Shown here one piece after another: positions 48,501 to 55,861 of a stretch of DNA of 64,000 nt (positions within the stretch are counted from its first letter, which is position 1; every line of letters starts with the position of its first letter). The notes beneath the pieces were generated by a model that searched no databases, was not told the origin of the DNA, and saw only the letters and a list, made by a program, of their open reading frames with translations. Source of the DNA: Anoplolepis gracilipes (taxonomy: Eukaryota; Arthropoda; Insecta; Hymenoptera; Formicidae). The stretch covers positions 248,001 to 312,000 of the forward strand of contig NW_027328671.1 of the NCBI RefSeq assembly GCF_047496725.1. Direction: 5' to 3'. The translations under genes were made by a program, and so were the position numbers.

Positions 48501-51500
48501 AGCAAAACAAACATTTTAGAAATTGCAGATAACAGTTTATCGGATGACGATACGAAAACAGCTGCTTTGTCGACATCGTGTGCCCAAAAAGTTACTGCAA
48601 CTGAAGAATCATGCGGTAGCGTTCCACGTAAATCAAAGTCTGCTAAAAAAGTAGCTAGACAAGCTCAATTAAAGAGGTAAGAAATGTACTCAAGTAATAT
48701 ATCCGAAATAATTTGAAAATTAATATATGCTCTTGTCAGTTAAATACACTAAATTTTTTTTAGAAAAATACTAGAAAAATTTAAATATAAGAATTAAAAA
48801 AATAATATATATGTTTATATATATATATATATAAATCAAATTATAATACAATAGTCACTTTACAATAATAGTCACTATAATAGTCACTTACCTGAAATGC
48901 TTCAAAATATTTTTCTTGACGAATATACAGACAATTTTTTCTTATTGTTAATAAAAATATTAAAATAGGCCATTGTGTGTTTTCATAATTTTATAATTTT
49001 TGAAAGCTTGTAGAAGATATTCTCCCTAATAAATTTTATTTCATTGTTCTTGCGTTTAATATACAAATATTTAAGTAAGCAGCTTGAATTCGAAAACATG
49101 ATTAATTTAGATATATTTTAAAGATTGCGTATGGCTCAAGAAATACAGAGAAAATTAGAGGAAACCGAGGTAAAACAGAAGGAATTGGAAAGTCGTGGTG
49201 TAAGTGTCGAGAAAGCGCTGCGTGGTGAAGGAGGTAATAATTCTAAAATTTCTAAATTTTTATTTTGTTCGATATATGTTAATATTTAATCTTTTTTGAA
49301 TTGTTTTTTTTACATGTTTTCATTTATCAATGTAATCTGATATTTAATAAAAATTTTTTAGTTGGAATATTATATATTTGTTTTCAAATAAACATATGAT
49401 AAAATAAATATATTATGCATTATTACATAGAAGAGAAAAATACAGTTTGAGAAATTATACTTTATAATTTTATTTAGATTGTCCCAATCATGAAGAAGAC
49501 GATTTACTGAAGGAATGGTTTGACCTTATGAAGGAAAGCACTGAGTTGCGTAGATATGAAAAAGAGCTTTTAGTACGTGCACAAGAAGTTCAATTGGAAG
49601 ATCGACATGAACGATTGCAACAAGAATTGCGTGAACGTTTGGCCAATGACGGTAAATATATTTTTCTTTGCAATTCGTTAATTTATATAAGATAATTATA
49701 TATACATTAATTAAATATATACGAAAGAGAAAATATTCTGTTAATAATATAGATCTGAACAATATTTATAATAGTTCAAGATACACAACTAACAATAAGT
49801 TAATTCAGCGTTTGCAGCAAGAGAATGTAACTTACAGTACATGTAATCACTTTCATAAATTCATTTGTAGTCATTTTCATAAATAGCGTTGTAATATGCA
49901 AATTTGCTTCTTTATTTGCATAATTTCTTTTCTAAAATATTGGTTATATCTTTGTCAAATAACTCAGCTTTTCATTCATTAATATAAATGTTCGATGTAT
50001 TAGAAAATAATAAATGAAATATTAATTAATAATAATTTTAATTTTAGATTTTTTGTTATATAAAATATTTAATACATTGAAAATTTTAAATAGTACAGCC
50101 AATTGTTATTTTCCATAGAAGTACTTTCTGTAAAGAAAAATTCAATTTCTTTCTTTCAAATTTTGCTCTAATAAATATAAAGAATATTAAATCATAAAAT
50201 AATTGTATGATAAAAGTTACATTATTTTATAGATGATAAGAAGACTAGTGATGATGTTAAAAAGGAAGGAGAAATCTTGACGGAAATGTTGGAGATAGTA
50301 GCAAAGAGGGATTCCCTAATTGCTCTGTTAGAAGAAGAACGACAAAGGTGGTGTAGATCATCATATTTGACTTCCATATATATGAATGCATGTTACATTC
50401 GTATTTTGAAAATGCCTTTGGATAACTCGGAGTATTTGTCTTGCATTTTTTTTAGATTATTAACTATTTTATTTGTGTATATTTTCTTCCTTTATATAGC
50501 AGAAATATTTATCAATTGTAATAAGGAGTCATTTTTAGCATCTTTTAAATTTTAAAATTTCCACAAGCATTTTCATAATGCATTTTGGAATGTCAATCAT
50601 GTAACAGATGTATGCTTTTTTCAAAACACAATCTGCAGAACACAATATTTCATCATTTACTGATCATGAATAATTGCAATGATATATGTAATTTGCACAT
50701 TTTTTCTAAATATAATGTTATCTTTTCTAAAAAGCAATGCATTTTGTAAATTAATTAGTTTTTTGTATAATTATTTTTACTTTCTTTTTACACTTATTTC
50801 ACTGTTACTTTTTATTAATTTTTATATTTGTTATCAGTAGATAGTTTAAAATAACTTGCATGCAGCTTGGAAGGGAGGGGGGGGGGAGAGTGATAATTTT
50901 TTCGTAATACAAAACGAATATAATAAAAAACTAATAAGAACCAAACGCAGAATTGTTAGAAAAGTTAATTTTATTAGAAAAGAAATAGTATGTTTTCAAT
51001 TTCTTTTCAGTAACTGTTCCATATCAACGAAATTATTAAAATCATGTATGAGTACAGCATCAATAAACTTCTTATCAATATTCAAATAGCTATTAAAAGC
51101 AGGTCATCTTACATTATCAATAAAAATTTTTCAATTTTTTTCTCCATACGTGACCTCTTGATAAGTGCTTAATTAACTACTATAAACAGCTATTTTTGTG
51201 AAGAGATTACAAATATTACTACTGATAAAAATGTTATTAAAATAAAATTAACGTTTAGTAATATTTATATATTAATAAAGGAAGATAAAAAACTTATTAA
51301 CGGACTTCATGATATGTTTGTTTAAAATGAAAAAAAATACGAAAGTAAAGTACCGATAATCAATTGAATTTTTTTGATGTCAAAATTATTATTAATAAAT
51401 ATTATTATTAATAATTACTTATTAATATTATTATTATTTAATTAATTATTATTAATAATTATTAATAATAACTATTAATAATTTTTTAGAACATAACTGA

Positions 51501-54485
51501 TTTCATAAATCTATTTTTTTTGACATAAACTAGGAGACTGTCATATAAAATGCACATTCATTGATTTAAAGCTTTTTACTCTCCTATCCAAGATTCTACT
51601 TAAAAAATAAGCTTGTTATTAAGATTTTGTTCGATAATAGATATCCATTATTTTATATATTTCACATGAACAACCAAAAATGTTGTTGGAAAATAATGTA
51701 AATTAAAATTGACTATATCTAACAAAAATAACGTTGATATTATTATGAAATACTTTCGGTTTTTTAATACACTTATTATGTTTCAGTTTTCTCAATCCAT
51801 GATCTTGATAAAAGAATGTGTCGGTATAAATAAACTGTTAAATAACTTCATCCGCGAGTGCATAAAAATATTCTATCAAAACGTTTTGGTAATAACATGA
51901 TAAAAGATTTATTTATGTAAAAATTGCTTGAATATTTGATTATCACGGACCACAGATTGATGAATCATGAATTTGATTGGGATAAAATGGAAATCTTGGA
52001 TATATGTGTATGTGTGTGATGGGGGATAGCCAATTTTCTACACAAGAGATTGTTGTCTGAAATGTTTTTTATTAAATGACAAAAATACTCTGAATCTTAA
52101 AACGATACAGAATGATTACATCACACCATACTTAATGATTGCGGAGAGCTTCCTAAAAAAACATTGCACTTGTTTACGTCATACTGCCCACTTGTTTACG
52201 TCCCAATTTATGTTTGGTGGACATTATTCTGTTTATTTATAACATCAGATTTATAATTGCATTAATGAACATTTAAAAGAAGATGGAAACGTACTGTTAA
52301 ACTTTTCTAAAGACAGTTTTCTGTGTCTGGCTCTATTATGTTACCATGTTTGTTTTATTTGTATCATATTGTTAAAGCTTTATCAGTTCACTATTATTTT
52401 AAAAATAAATATAAAAAAGAAGTGTTTATTAAAATAGATATAATATTTTTTAACATCATATTAATATAATCATTATTTATCATTAAATAAAACGCCAAAA
52501 ATGCATATATACTTTTCTCAAAACACAATTATAAATAACTTAAAATTGATCTAATTTATAAATTTCTTAACAGCATTGTGCCAATTTATATTTTAGTGTA
52601 GATACTTAACAAAAAGAAGTTTAAGAAATAAAAAATTGTTAAATATTGTTAAAAAATAACTTTTCAAAATAAGATATAAAATCAATACACACAGTTAGCC
52701 TAATAGTTGATTATGTGTTGTCAATTTATAATCTTTTACATATGAATTATATATAAGATTCCTTTAATTTTCGTAAAACCTGGAATGTGCATTAAGACAT
52801 AAATTCTAAAAATATGTAAATATGTATTATTTTAACATTTTCTAATAATTTGCAGATACATATGATGATAAATGATGGTAATAATGATGATAAATTATTT
52901 TTTATTATTTCGAATAAAATATATAAGACAATTGGACAATATGTATGTAATAATGAATATATTTCGCGCATGTAAAACTTTAGACTTTTTAATAAGCTAA
53001 TATAAATGTCTTTTTTATATATACAGGGTATCCCAAAACTACTAAATAATCTTTTAAAGGCAAATTTTCTGGTTAAAGTTGAGATATTAATAACTTTCGA
53101 GTTATAAGCGATTAAAAAAGAAGGATTTTTCGCAAACTGAATTTTGTTGAGTTAAAAGATTAATACAATTATTGTACATTTTTCAGTTAATTTCAGGTGG
53201 AGTTTACTTCATTAAAATTTTTATTTAAAACTTAGTTACAAAGATATATAATGGTAAAAATTGGAAGTTTACAAAAAATAATGACCTCTTTTGACATTTT
53301 TGATGAAGAAAAATCTTCAAATTGAAGATCCAGAATCCCTTTAAAAGAATATCCAATAGTTTTAGGACACCCTGTATATTTTTTGCAAGTATAAAACTTT
53401 ATAAAATGTTATATATTAAAAATGTAAATATTGTATGAATTTTTTATTAGTACTTGTCAAATAATTTATATTGTAAAATACAGATTTTACACAGTGTATT
53501 TTAAAGTGATCCTGGTATATTAAGTTTTTATTTTAAGTTTTCTTCTAAATTATACATTATATTAAATATACTTTATAAACACTAAAGAAATTTAAAACTC
53601 TTAAAATTGATTATAAATTGATAGTATATAATCAATTACTTAATTAGCTATATTTCATATTTATTTTTTGAAAAAGTAATTCTTTAATAATTATGTTTTT
53701 AATAATTTTATAATATTTACATTTCTATTTGTATATATAAGTTTGAATATTTTTTTATTTGGCACGTGTATTTTTATATTTTTAAAAAAAATTTTTTTAA
53801 ATAGAATTCTATTTGAATTTTGTTCCAAATTATATTTATATTGCCTACAGTGGTAAAATGTTATGTGACTTGTAATTTTAATTCATGTAGTTGTTAGATT
53901 ATGAGAGAGATATATATTTTAGATATATTTTTAATAAAATAAAATTTGTCTTTGTTTTTGTCTTTGTTTTCATGGGTGTTATTGTCATAAACGGAAACAT
54001 TATATATATTAGAACTGTTGTTATATATTTACAAATTCTTTAATATAATATAAATTCCTTATCTTGCCTGCAATAAAATAAAGATAAAAAATAATGTCGC
54101 TATTATTTATACAAAGATAGAAGATAAATCAATAATATTGTATCTATAAACTGTTTTATAAATTTAAACTTTTTCCATTTGACAATAACTAAATTGAATG
54201 CCAATATATTTTGGAAAAGGAGAGTGATTTTGAATAAAAGGTTTATGCAAATATGTTATATGCACAACTTTAAATAATAAATAATATTTAATTATTACAA
54301 ATGTACATATATGTATAAATAGATATATAAACATAATAGATGTATACATATATGTATATAAATATATATATATGTTTGTTTCTTCTAGATATCAGAGCGA
54401 AGACCGCGACCTCGAAGCTCAAATGCTAGCTAAAGGCCTGAGATTAACGCCAATAAAGAAATGTGGCTCTAAATATTCAGTCTAA
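22706..54485 (+). CDS. Mical: [F-actin]-monooxygenase Mical, whole gene
   Basis: Mical is a cytosolic FAD- and NADPH-dependent monooxygenase that oxidises two methionines of actin and disassembles filaments downstream of Plexin A in axon guidance, muscle and bristle growth (family knowledge). I traced 26 coding exons whose phases all agree; they sum to 7965 nt, or 2654 residues. Domains: FAD monooxygenase about 1-490 (GGGPCG, FDVLIGADG, VGDSLL then PFWPTGSGCARGF), CH about 522-630, basic NLS-like RRSRKRR at 693-699, LIM about 961-1015, long acidic disordered region 1050-2450, PPVPPPP, and a C-terminal bMERB/DUF3585 Rab-binding coiled coil about 2480-2640. The start ATG at 22706 is the first in the exon and gives the usual Mical N-terminus. 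Two alternative 3' ends are seen (28337-28450 and 36919-40137). One intron uses a GC donor. Confidence 0.96.
23306..23630 (+). CDS. Mical: Mical exon 2: FAD-binding GxGxxG
   Basis: Starts ILIIGGGPCGLRTAIEAQ, the dinucleotide-binding Rossmann motif (GxGxxG), followed by the acidic strand end VVVIEKRD. Donor GTAAGT, phase 1. Confidence 0.95.
23869..24227 (+). CDS. Mical: Mical exon 3: second FAD motif
   Basis: Encodes FDVLIGADGKRNTL, the DG motif of class A flavin monooxygenases, and the following sheet. Ends CTACAG/GTAACA, phase 0. Confidence 0.95.
24566..24823 (+). CDS. Mical: Mical exon 4: monooxygenase core
   Basis: Residues 323-408, through NMEFAVNHYGQPDVAMFDFT and LMILVGDSLLE, the start of the GD motif. 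Phase 0 on both sides. Confidence 0.95.
25326..25528 (+). CDS. Mical: Mical exon 5: GD motif and end of FAD domain
   Basis: Opens PFWPTGSGCARGFLSSLDAG, directly continuing the GD motif from exon 4, a nearly invariant Mical signature. Ends phase 2 (AG/GTAAGG). Confidence 0.95.
25758..25891 (+). CDS. Mical: Mical exon 6: linker
   Basis: YPNLNVRSVIPIQVRSLFDT and a basic end KKRRRR. Connects FAD and CH domains. Phase 2 in, phase 1 out. Confidence 0.92.
26336..26583 (+). CDS. Mical: Mical exon 7: calponin-homology domain, part 1
   Basis: TLLRWLQKQVALYDKVHIED, FKNGLAICAIIHRYRPDLI and NNQLAFDMLEKEL are the core helices of a single CH domain. Ends CCGCCG/GTAAGC. Confidence 0.95.
26975..27097 (+). 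CDS. Mical: Mical exon 8: calponin-homology domain, part 2
   Basis: 41 codons, IMTGEEMAQCDVPDALTMYS and LTQIYEAFKG finish the CH fold. Phase 0 on both sides. Confidence 0.95.
27611..27802 (+). CDS. Mical: Mical exon 9: basic linker with NLS-like motif
   Basis: 64 codons of charged linker with RHSRSRYA and RRSRKRR, a plausible nuclear-localisation signal as in vertebrate MICAL2. Ends phase 0, so it can join either exon 28337 or exon 29383. Confidence 0.9.
28337..28450 (+). CDS. Mical: Alternative last exon of Mical encoding a membrane tail
   Basis: Directly after an acceptor (CTTATATAG) in phase 0, the only phase compatible with exon 9, lie 37 codons and a TGA. The peptide starts SQWQKVEAVTCHR and continues with a 17-residue hydrophobic segment (IFISLLIAFVGLILTIL) flanked by R and WKK, ending 7 residues later. 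This is the layout of a tail anchor. The predicted isoform is 745 residues: FAD, CH, NLS-like linker, then the anchor at 722-738, with no LIM or bMERB. The next exon (29383) has a weak acceptor, fitting regulated choice. Not known to me from described Mical isoforms; no transcript evidence available here. Confidence 0.6.
   Translation, partial: SQWQKVEAVTCHRIFISLLIAFVGLILTILWKKLDMY
28451..29382 (+). other. Presumed 3' UTR of the short Mical form / intron
   Basis: AT-rich sequence without coding potential. The only perfect AATAAA I saw after the tail exon is at 29376-29381, overlapping the acceptor of exon 29383. Confidence 0.4.
29383..29622 (+). CDS. Mical: Mical exon 10: charged helical linker
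   Basis: 80 codons, DERQKRLDEIEKHRTERMKR then QFYKSMQMLQAN, matching the post-CH linker of Mical proteins. The acceptor (GTAATAAAG) has almost no pyrimidine tract. Phase 0 both sides. Confidence 0.88.
31851..31992 (+). CDS. Mical: Mical exon 11
   Basis: DRQPKIHIGFERGSVDEEFS, coiled-coil-like linker. Acceptor TTCCTAG, donor GTTTGT, phase 1. Confidence 0.88.
32624..32745 (+). CDS. Mical: Mical exon 12
   Basis: KIEKTDWNVKEIEKKIEENK and VPKWSREQ, the conserved pre-LIM block. The exon itself starts with GTAAG right after TAG. Ends GAGCAG/GTTGGC. Confidence 0.88.
32816..33019 (+). CDS. Mical: Mical exon 13
   Basis: FLARQIKMEKRG continues SREQ from the previous exon. 68 codons, phase 0 both sides. 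Confidence 0.88.
34323..34482 (+). CDS. Mical: Mical exon 14: LIM domain, part 1
   Basis: CHFCNKRVYLMERLSAEGKF then HRGCFRCEYCSTSL: first zinc-binding module and start of the second of a LIM domain. Ends phase 1. Confidence 0.95.
35086..35249 (+). CDS. Mical: Mical exon 15: LIM domain, part 2
   Basis: Completes the second zinc module (FDREKNGGRFYCTQHF), then a basic region (KTRAEKKRINLV). Confidence 0.95.
35417..35619 (+). CDS. Mical: Mical exon 16, GC donor
   Basis: GIVGLDLLDRGQTPERIEFE, conserved post-LIM block, then acidic. The exon ends ATGAG and the intron starts GCAAGT, a GC-AG intron; joining to 35976 restores SDSDEDDE in frame (phase 2). Confidence 0.9.
35976..36157 (+). CDS. Mical: Mical exon 17
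   Basis: DEDDEIFEEAIDQPLTTEG and NWTLRYSYP, conserved Mical block. Ends phase 1. Confidence 0.9.
36431..36690. repeat. Long intronic foldback (102-bp arms)
   Basis: 36431-36532 pairs with 36589-36690 almost perfectly (for example AATGAGAGCCATGCGCGGAT against its complement) around a 56-nt loop. It lies between Mical exons 17 and 18, about 100 bp before the acceptor. A second, AT-only inverted repeat flanks it at 36300-36405. Confidence 0.85.
36794..36918 (+). CDS. Mical: Mical exon 18 (short version)
   Basis: DESGTATEDEEDIRARELRK and EVWLKVPPRN, conserved. Donor GAG/GTGAAA at 36919 in phase 0 joins 42684. If not used, the exon reads on to 40137. Confidence 0.85.
36919..40137 (+). CDS. Mical: Mical alternative long terminal exon
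   Basis: Without splicing at 36918 the frame stays open for 1072 more codons to TGA at 40137. An open frame this long in about 70 percent AT DNA is not chance, so it is a real coding segment. The peptide is Asn/Ser/Asp-rich and disordered, with one internal tandem repeat (PEIPIRKKSAKRNLK and PEIPVRKKSVKRNLK) containing PxxPxR SH3-ligand motifs. Possible poly(A) signals AATAAA follow at about 40570. The isoform would be 2294 residues, with FAD, CH and LIM but no bMERB domain. It could also be an internal exon with a donor I did not find. Confidence 0.7.
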   Translation: MKHFQDSVDSTIIAQESLISFESKVTVPSTVSNMNTNGSESLSENNNLEESSYEVALTSSELALSTYSQDTMTSADKHGTSLDVTPQTSDGIICVTHPPLFPVSADADDDISNPNKSLIVLTNISDNNYLDKENCSSEYESFVDENVQLDLNSSDNRIDNNNLQNNQVNIDMKNFNLNPIDLNLNINESYLNDSIQNSLNFPINNFVAQNDEGSLEQVAKITLSDVPCTEVSKDPKVSDNETILNVNNLPGVIASSLNRSRDCSSSSSSETYRSNEISCNDSVSSNHLDDLVECSKSNLPEEIEIYKHENVCAIKQCEDNNFIDKSKNVVNIDDSNNSHVSDVADKKIDAATPMIAANLLQRSIYPTVTVTSPSPTQEIQLEELPLEPSKLLVPLESHNNIPHCDSAFDKLKRDLQQRKAKNKAVGNGLRPLSTENARLKMSKYFIENKKMISKCQPAQNEGTEDTSEIKVIKLDIKPRLSGKINTEEMFKYFDKTSSSNSCDKYKVSNAIKQDEPPKLEIDIKNINDEIVMIDREFNQIEAQNEVAEDNGMGSQSHLSDVFEICNDKRDTAYDNLDLMYDDLVELHPDLNDIDIDYVDSLTSNHNISKLNHNETVSYSDIGLETILESDQVDITSNTKEIEKINSIDENLKNDISDIHKEKEVKNVNLNSNIIDNDIIQKEDVINTDPENSILNSEENEEKKVNSMSLDETVLDNSNKNIANKINILKLNKNILFQNDTDKAIKHNMIYKSDMNLNEYTPQILCKNIRANSKSLPELRNTICEDLSAAKVTVVDKIVDSVIDTKIASDDSTQNCIPEVPKSLEQENLPNDINFSQNDATATNNNLFAISSAELSPPEIPIRKKSAKRNLKPSQQDVEDISKLQSQTTPEIPVRKKSVKRNLKSLSQNQDVEDILKLQNLAVDNTLKLSSQNGNDVSNTQSQNAEKLLEIKAKDIKNIALQSQNINSIPKIQNVLNIQSHDIIQRSNVEKLQTDVMNFSTNVNNEISKKDNINVTAAENRNIADVKLQNQSKSISSIQKTHSTNRRLPNNPEEFTKSVSYNSQSKKDKCVIS
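40138..42683 (+). other. 3' UTR of long-exon form, then intron
   Basis: AT-rich, AATAAA near 40570; one MITE at 41856-42081 and a TA microsatellite at about 42476-42505. Nothing else recognised. Confidence 0.5.
41856..42081. mobile_element. 226-bp mariner-type MITE
   Basis: CAGGGTGTTCCACGGAAAG...ends AGAACATTCTG, flanked by TA; arms share ATTTTTAAACG and AAAGAGCA...AAGTAAAATAT blocks. Typical TA-target MITE. Confidence 0.75.
42684..43299 (+). CDS. Mical: Mical exon 19
   Basis: Acceptor TTTTGCAG; VASSEEASTEESAENSATEI then TDSEFEHDEATP, a conserved Mical element, and GDYLLNRTHSTGGIASRLSL. Phase 0 in, phase 1 out (CTTCAAG/GTATCT). Confidence 0.92.
43450..43546. repeat. 97-bp intronic hairpin
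   Basis: Arms TTCTCTGAAA...CACAACTG...CAAGC pair over about 44 nt with a handful of mismatches and a short loop. Size and shape resemble a long pre-miRNA or a tiny MITE. Lies in the intron after exon 19. Confidence 0.6.
43859..46746 (+). CDS. Mical: Mical exon 20: long disordered region
   Basis: 963 codons, acidic and Ser-rich, then a conserved basic segment: KTPIAPPRYKSEEARRTAEK (PxxPPR, a possible SH3 ligand), EDRIKELRIKVTARRQLSMD and SAKSMDELLNTAG. Donor GGAAAA/GTGAGT, phase 0. Confidence 0.93.
46968..47077. mobile_element. 110-bp CCC...GGG MITE
   Basis: CCCAATGAGAAAGGACC and, inverted, CCCAGTGAAAAATGACC, flanked by TA; interior has repeated CATCGAATTGA units. Termini are of the CMC-like CCC type but differ from the CCCAAGTAGCAC family. 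Confidence 0.65.
47365..47506 (+). CDS. Mical: Mical exon 21: proline motif
   Basis: Ends ENSPPVPPPPLNYS, a poly-proline SH3/EVH1-type ligand comparable in role to the Cas-binding motif of vertebrate MICAL1. Phase 0 in, phase 1 out. Confidence 0.9.
47571..48319. mobile_element. 749-bp MITE with very long inverted repeats
   Basis: CAGAGTGGGCCATTTTAATC... and inverted CAGGGTGGGCTATTTTTATC, TA on both sides. The arms extend for over 300 bp, with ACTTTTCGAGTTATAAGGC in both. Same family as 60503-61029. Confidence 0.85.
48520..48676 (+). CDS. Mical: Mical exon 22
   Basis: EIADNSLSDDDTKTAALSTS then RKSKSAKKVARQAQLKR, the entry into the bMERB coiled coil. Phase 1 in, phase 2 out. Confidence 0.9.
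49124..49233 (+). CDS. Mical: Mical exon 23: bMERB domain, helix 1
   Basis: LRMAQEIQRKLEETEVKQKE and LESRGVSVEKALRGEG are the signature of the bMERB/DUF3585 domain that binds Rab8/10-type GTPases. Confidence 0.95.
49478..49651 (+). CDS. Mical: Mical exon 24: bMERB domain, helix 2
   Basis: LLKEWFDLMKESTELRRYEK and LEDRHERLQQELRERLA, central helix of the Rab-binding domain. Confidence 0.95.
50233..50347 (+). CDS. Mical: Mical exon 25: bMERB domain, helix 3
   Basis: KKEGEILTEMLEIVAKRDSL and ALLEEERQR. Phase 1 in, phase 2 out. Confidence 0.94.
50348..54388 (+). other. Last Mical intron (4 kb)
   Basis: AT-rich, with a G-run (about 50876-50887) and a MITE at 53024-53374. No exon recognised. Confidence 0.6.
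53024..53374. mobile_element. 351-bp mariner-type MITE
   Basis: CAGGGTATCCCAAAACTAC ... GTTTTAGGACACCCTG flanked by TA. Inverted ends about 20-30 bp. Confidence 0.75.
54389..54485 (+). CDS. Mical: Mical last exon
   Basis: RYQSEDRDLEAQMLAKGLRL then a short basic tail to TAA. Completes the bMERB domain. AATAAA at about 54692 is the likely poly(A) signal. Confidence 0.94.
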
Positions 54486-54691
54486 AATATCGGAGTTACG
54501 CTTCTGTATATATATTTCTGCTACAATTTTTTTATCGTAACGCTAGATGAGAAAAGTATATAAATATATATATATATATAAAATTGTAAATAGTTTAAGC
54601 TAATTATCACATGCGACATGGAATTTGAAGATAGAGGATTCATATATGCCTAGAACTCTTCTGCCTGTTTTCGACATATTCAATATATATG

Positions 54692-54697
54692 TAATAA
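54692..54697 (+). terminator. Mical poly(A) signal
   Basis: GTAATAAACG about 207 bp after the stop codon, the first perfect hexamer downstream. Confidence 0.5.
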
Positions 54698-55383
54698 ACG
54701 TATCTTTTTTACACAAATATAACTGTTTATTTTTGACGCAAAAAAATAAACAAGTCGAAGTATTTATTTCATCGATATATAATTTAATTGCGTGAATAAA
54801 ATATGTTTTTACTTAAAAAATTGTGTAATGAATCGTAATATAAAAAAAGAGAAAATAAAATTTTATGCTTCGAGATGATAGATAAAAACACCTGACATAA
54901 ATGAGAACTGGATTTAAATTTCCTACACAAAATTCAAAATAAAATGCTAAATTGAATTTATTACTTTTTTTTTATAATGGACAAACTATTTTCATATCCT
55001 AATTTGTATTAGATTGTATACTCATATTATTTAATTTATTGTGTACATCAGATGTTTCAAAATTTATTATTGATACTTAGAAAAATGTAATAATGTGACA
55101 GATTAAACTAAAGAGTGTTTTTTAATTAATCATTTATCTTAAATCTGACATTAAGAAAATTTTTACTATATTTTATAATTTTATAATATATTTTATAACA
55201 TATTTATTATATTTTATAATATATTTTATAGATAAAGAAAAAAGTTGATATTTTATGACAAATATGCACAATATTTTAATTTATTCTATTTGACGTTAAT
55301 AAACTTTCAACAAAAACTAGTAAGGTTCTTTGTGAAACGCAAATTTAAATTTCCCGCGACTAATAAGAACTAGACAGATGATA

Positions 55384-55403
55384 GAGAGAGAGAGAGAGAG
55401 AGA
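55384..55403. repeat. (GA)n microsatellite
   Basis: About ten GA units in the intergenic region between Mical and the next gene. Confidence 0.9.
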
Positions 55404-55728
55404 CAGAATATTTCACAGAAAATTAATTTTATATTAAAAATTAAAATTGATTATATGTCCACAGGACACAAAAAAAGCTGAAAAAACTTTGATGAAAGCA
55501 AAGAAATTTCCTGAATCAAGTACGTAATTCGAAGCGTTTATAACGTCAAATGGAATGCATCTTCTATTTACGTTTGACATTTCCCGCGTTCTGTCAATGC
55601 TTCGGCCCGATTGGTGGAAGCGAAGGGGATCGTCGAGTGGGGATCCACCCTCTCCGAGTGATGAAAACGATACCGACGCGTCGCAGCAGTCGCATTTAGT
55701 CGATCGTGTAGGTTGTGTAGTAACGCGT

Positions 55729-55777
55729 TATAAAAAACCAACGTTTGTTTTATAAGAATAAAAATAAGTGACTCAGT
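55729..55777 (+). promoter_or_regulatory. Candidate core promoter of the downstream gene
   Basis: TATAAAA at 55729-55735 and TATAAG at 55751, followed by TGACTCAGTA, which joins an AP-1-like TGACTCA and an arthropod initiator TCAGT (55773-55777). The coding start is at 55823. The surrounding 55560-55870 block is CpG-rich. Confidence 0.4.
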
Positions 55778-55822
55778 ATTGGAGAGTAAATACGTACGCG
55801 TGATCGTTGTTTTTTCCGCAAG

Positions 55823-55861
55823 ATGAGTACTCCGGTGAAGAAAGTGCCCATTCATCTGCAG
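55823..55861 (+). CDS. First coding exon of an unidentified gene
   Basis: ATG in a clean context (CAAGATGAGT) opens MSTPVKKVPIHLQ and meets a consensus donor CAG/GTGAGT in phase 0. The gene continues to the right, mostly outside the window. The product is not recognised from 13 residues. An upstream frame (55555-55755) overlaps the presumed 5' UTR and is probably not used. Confidence 0.55.

Noticed and set aside
50277..50555. Read-through of the exon ending at 50347 as an alternative hydrophobic C-terminus
   Set aside because: The consensus frame joins 54389 in phase and completes the bMERB domain; the read-through peptide is typical of translated AT-rich intron, though a retained-intron form cannot be excluded.
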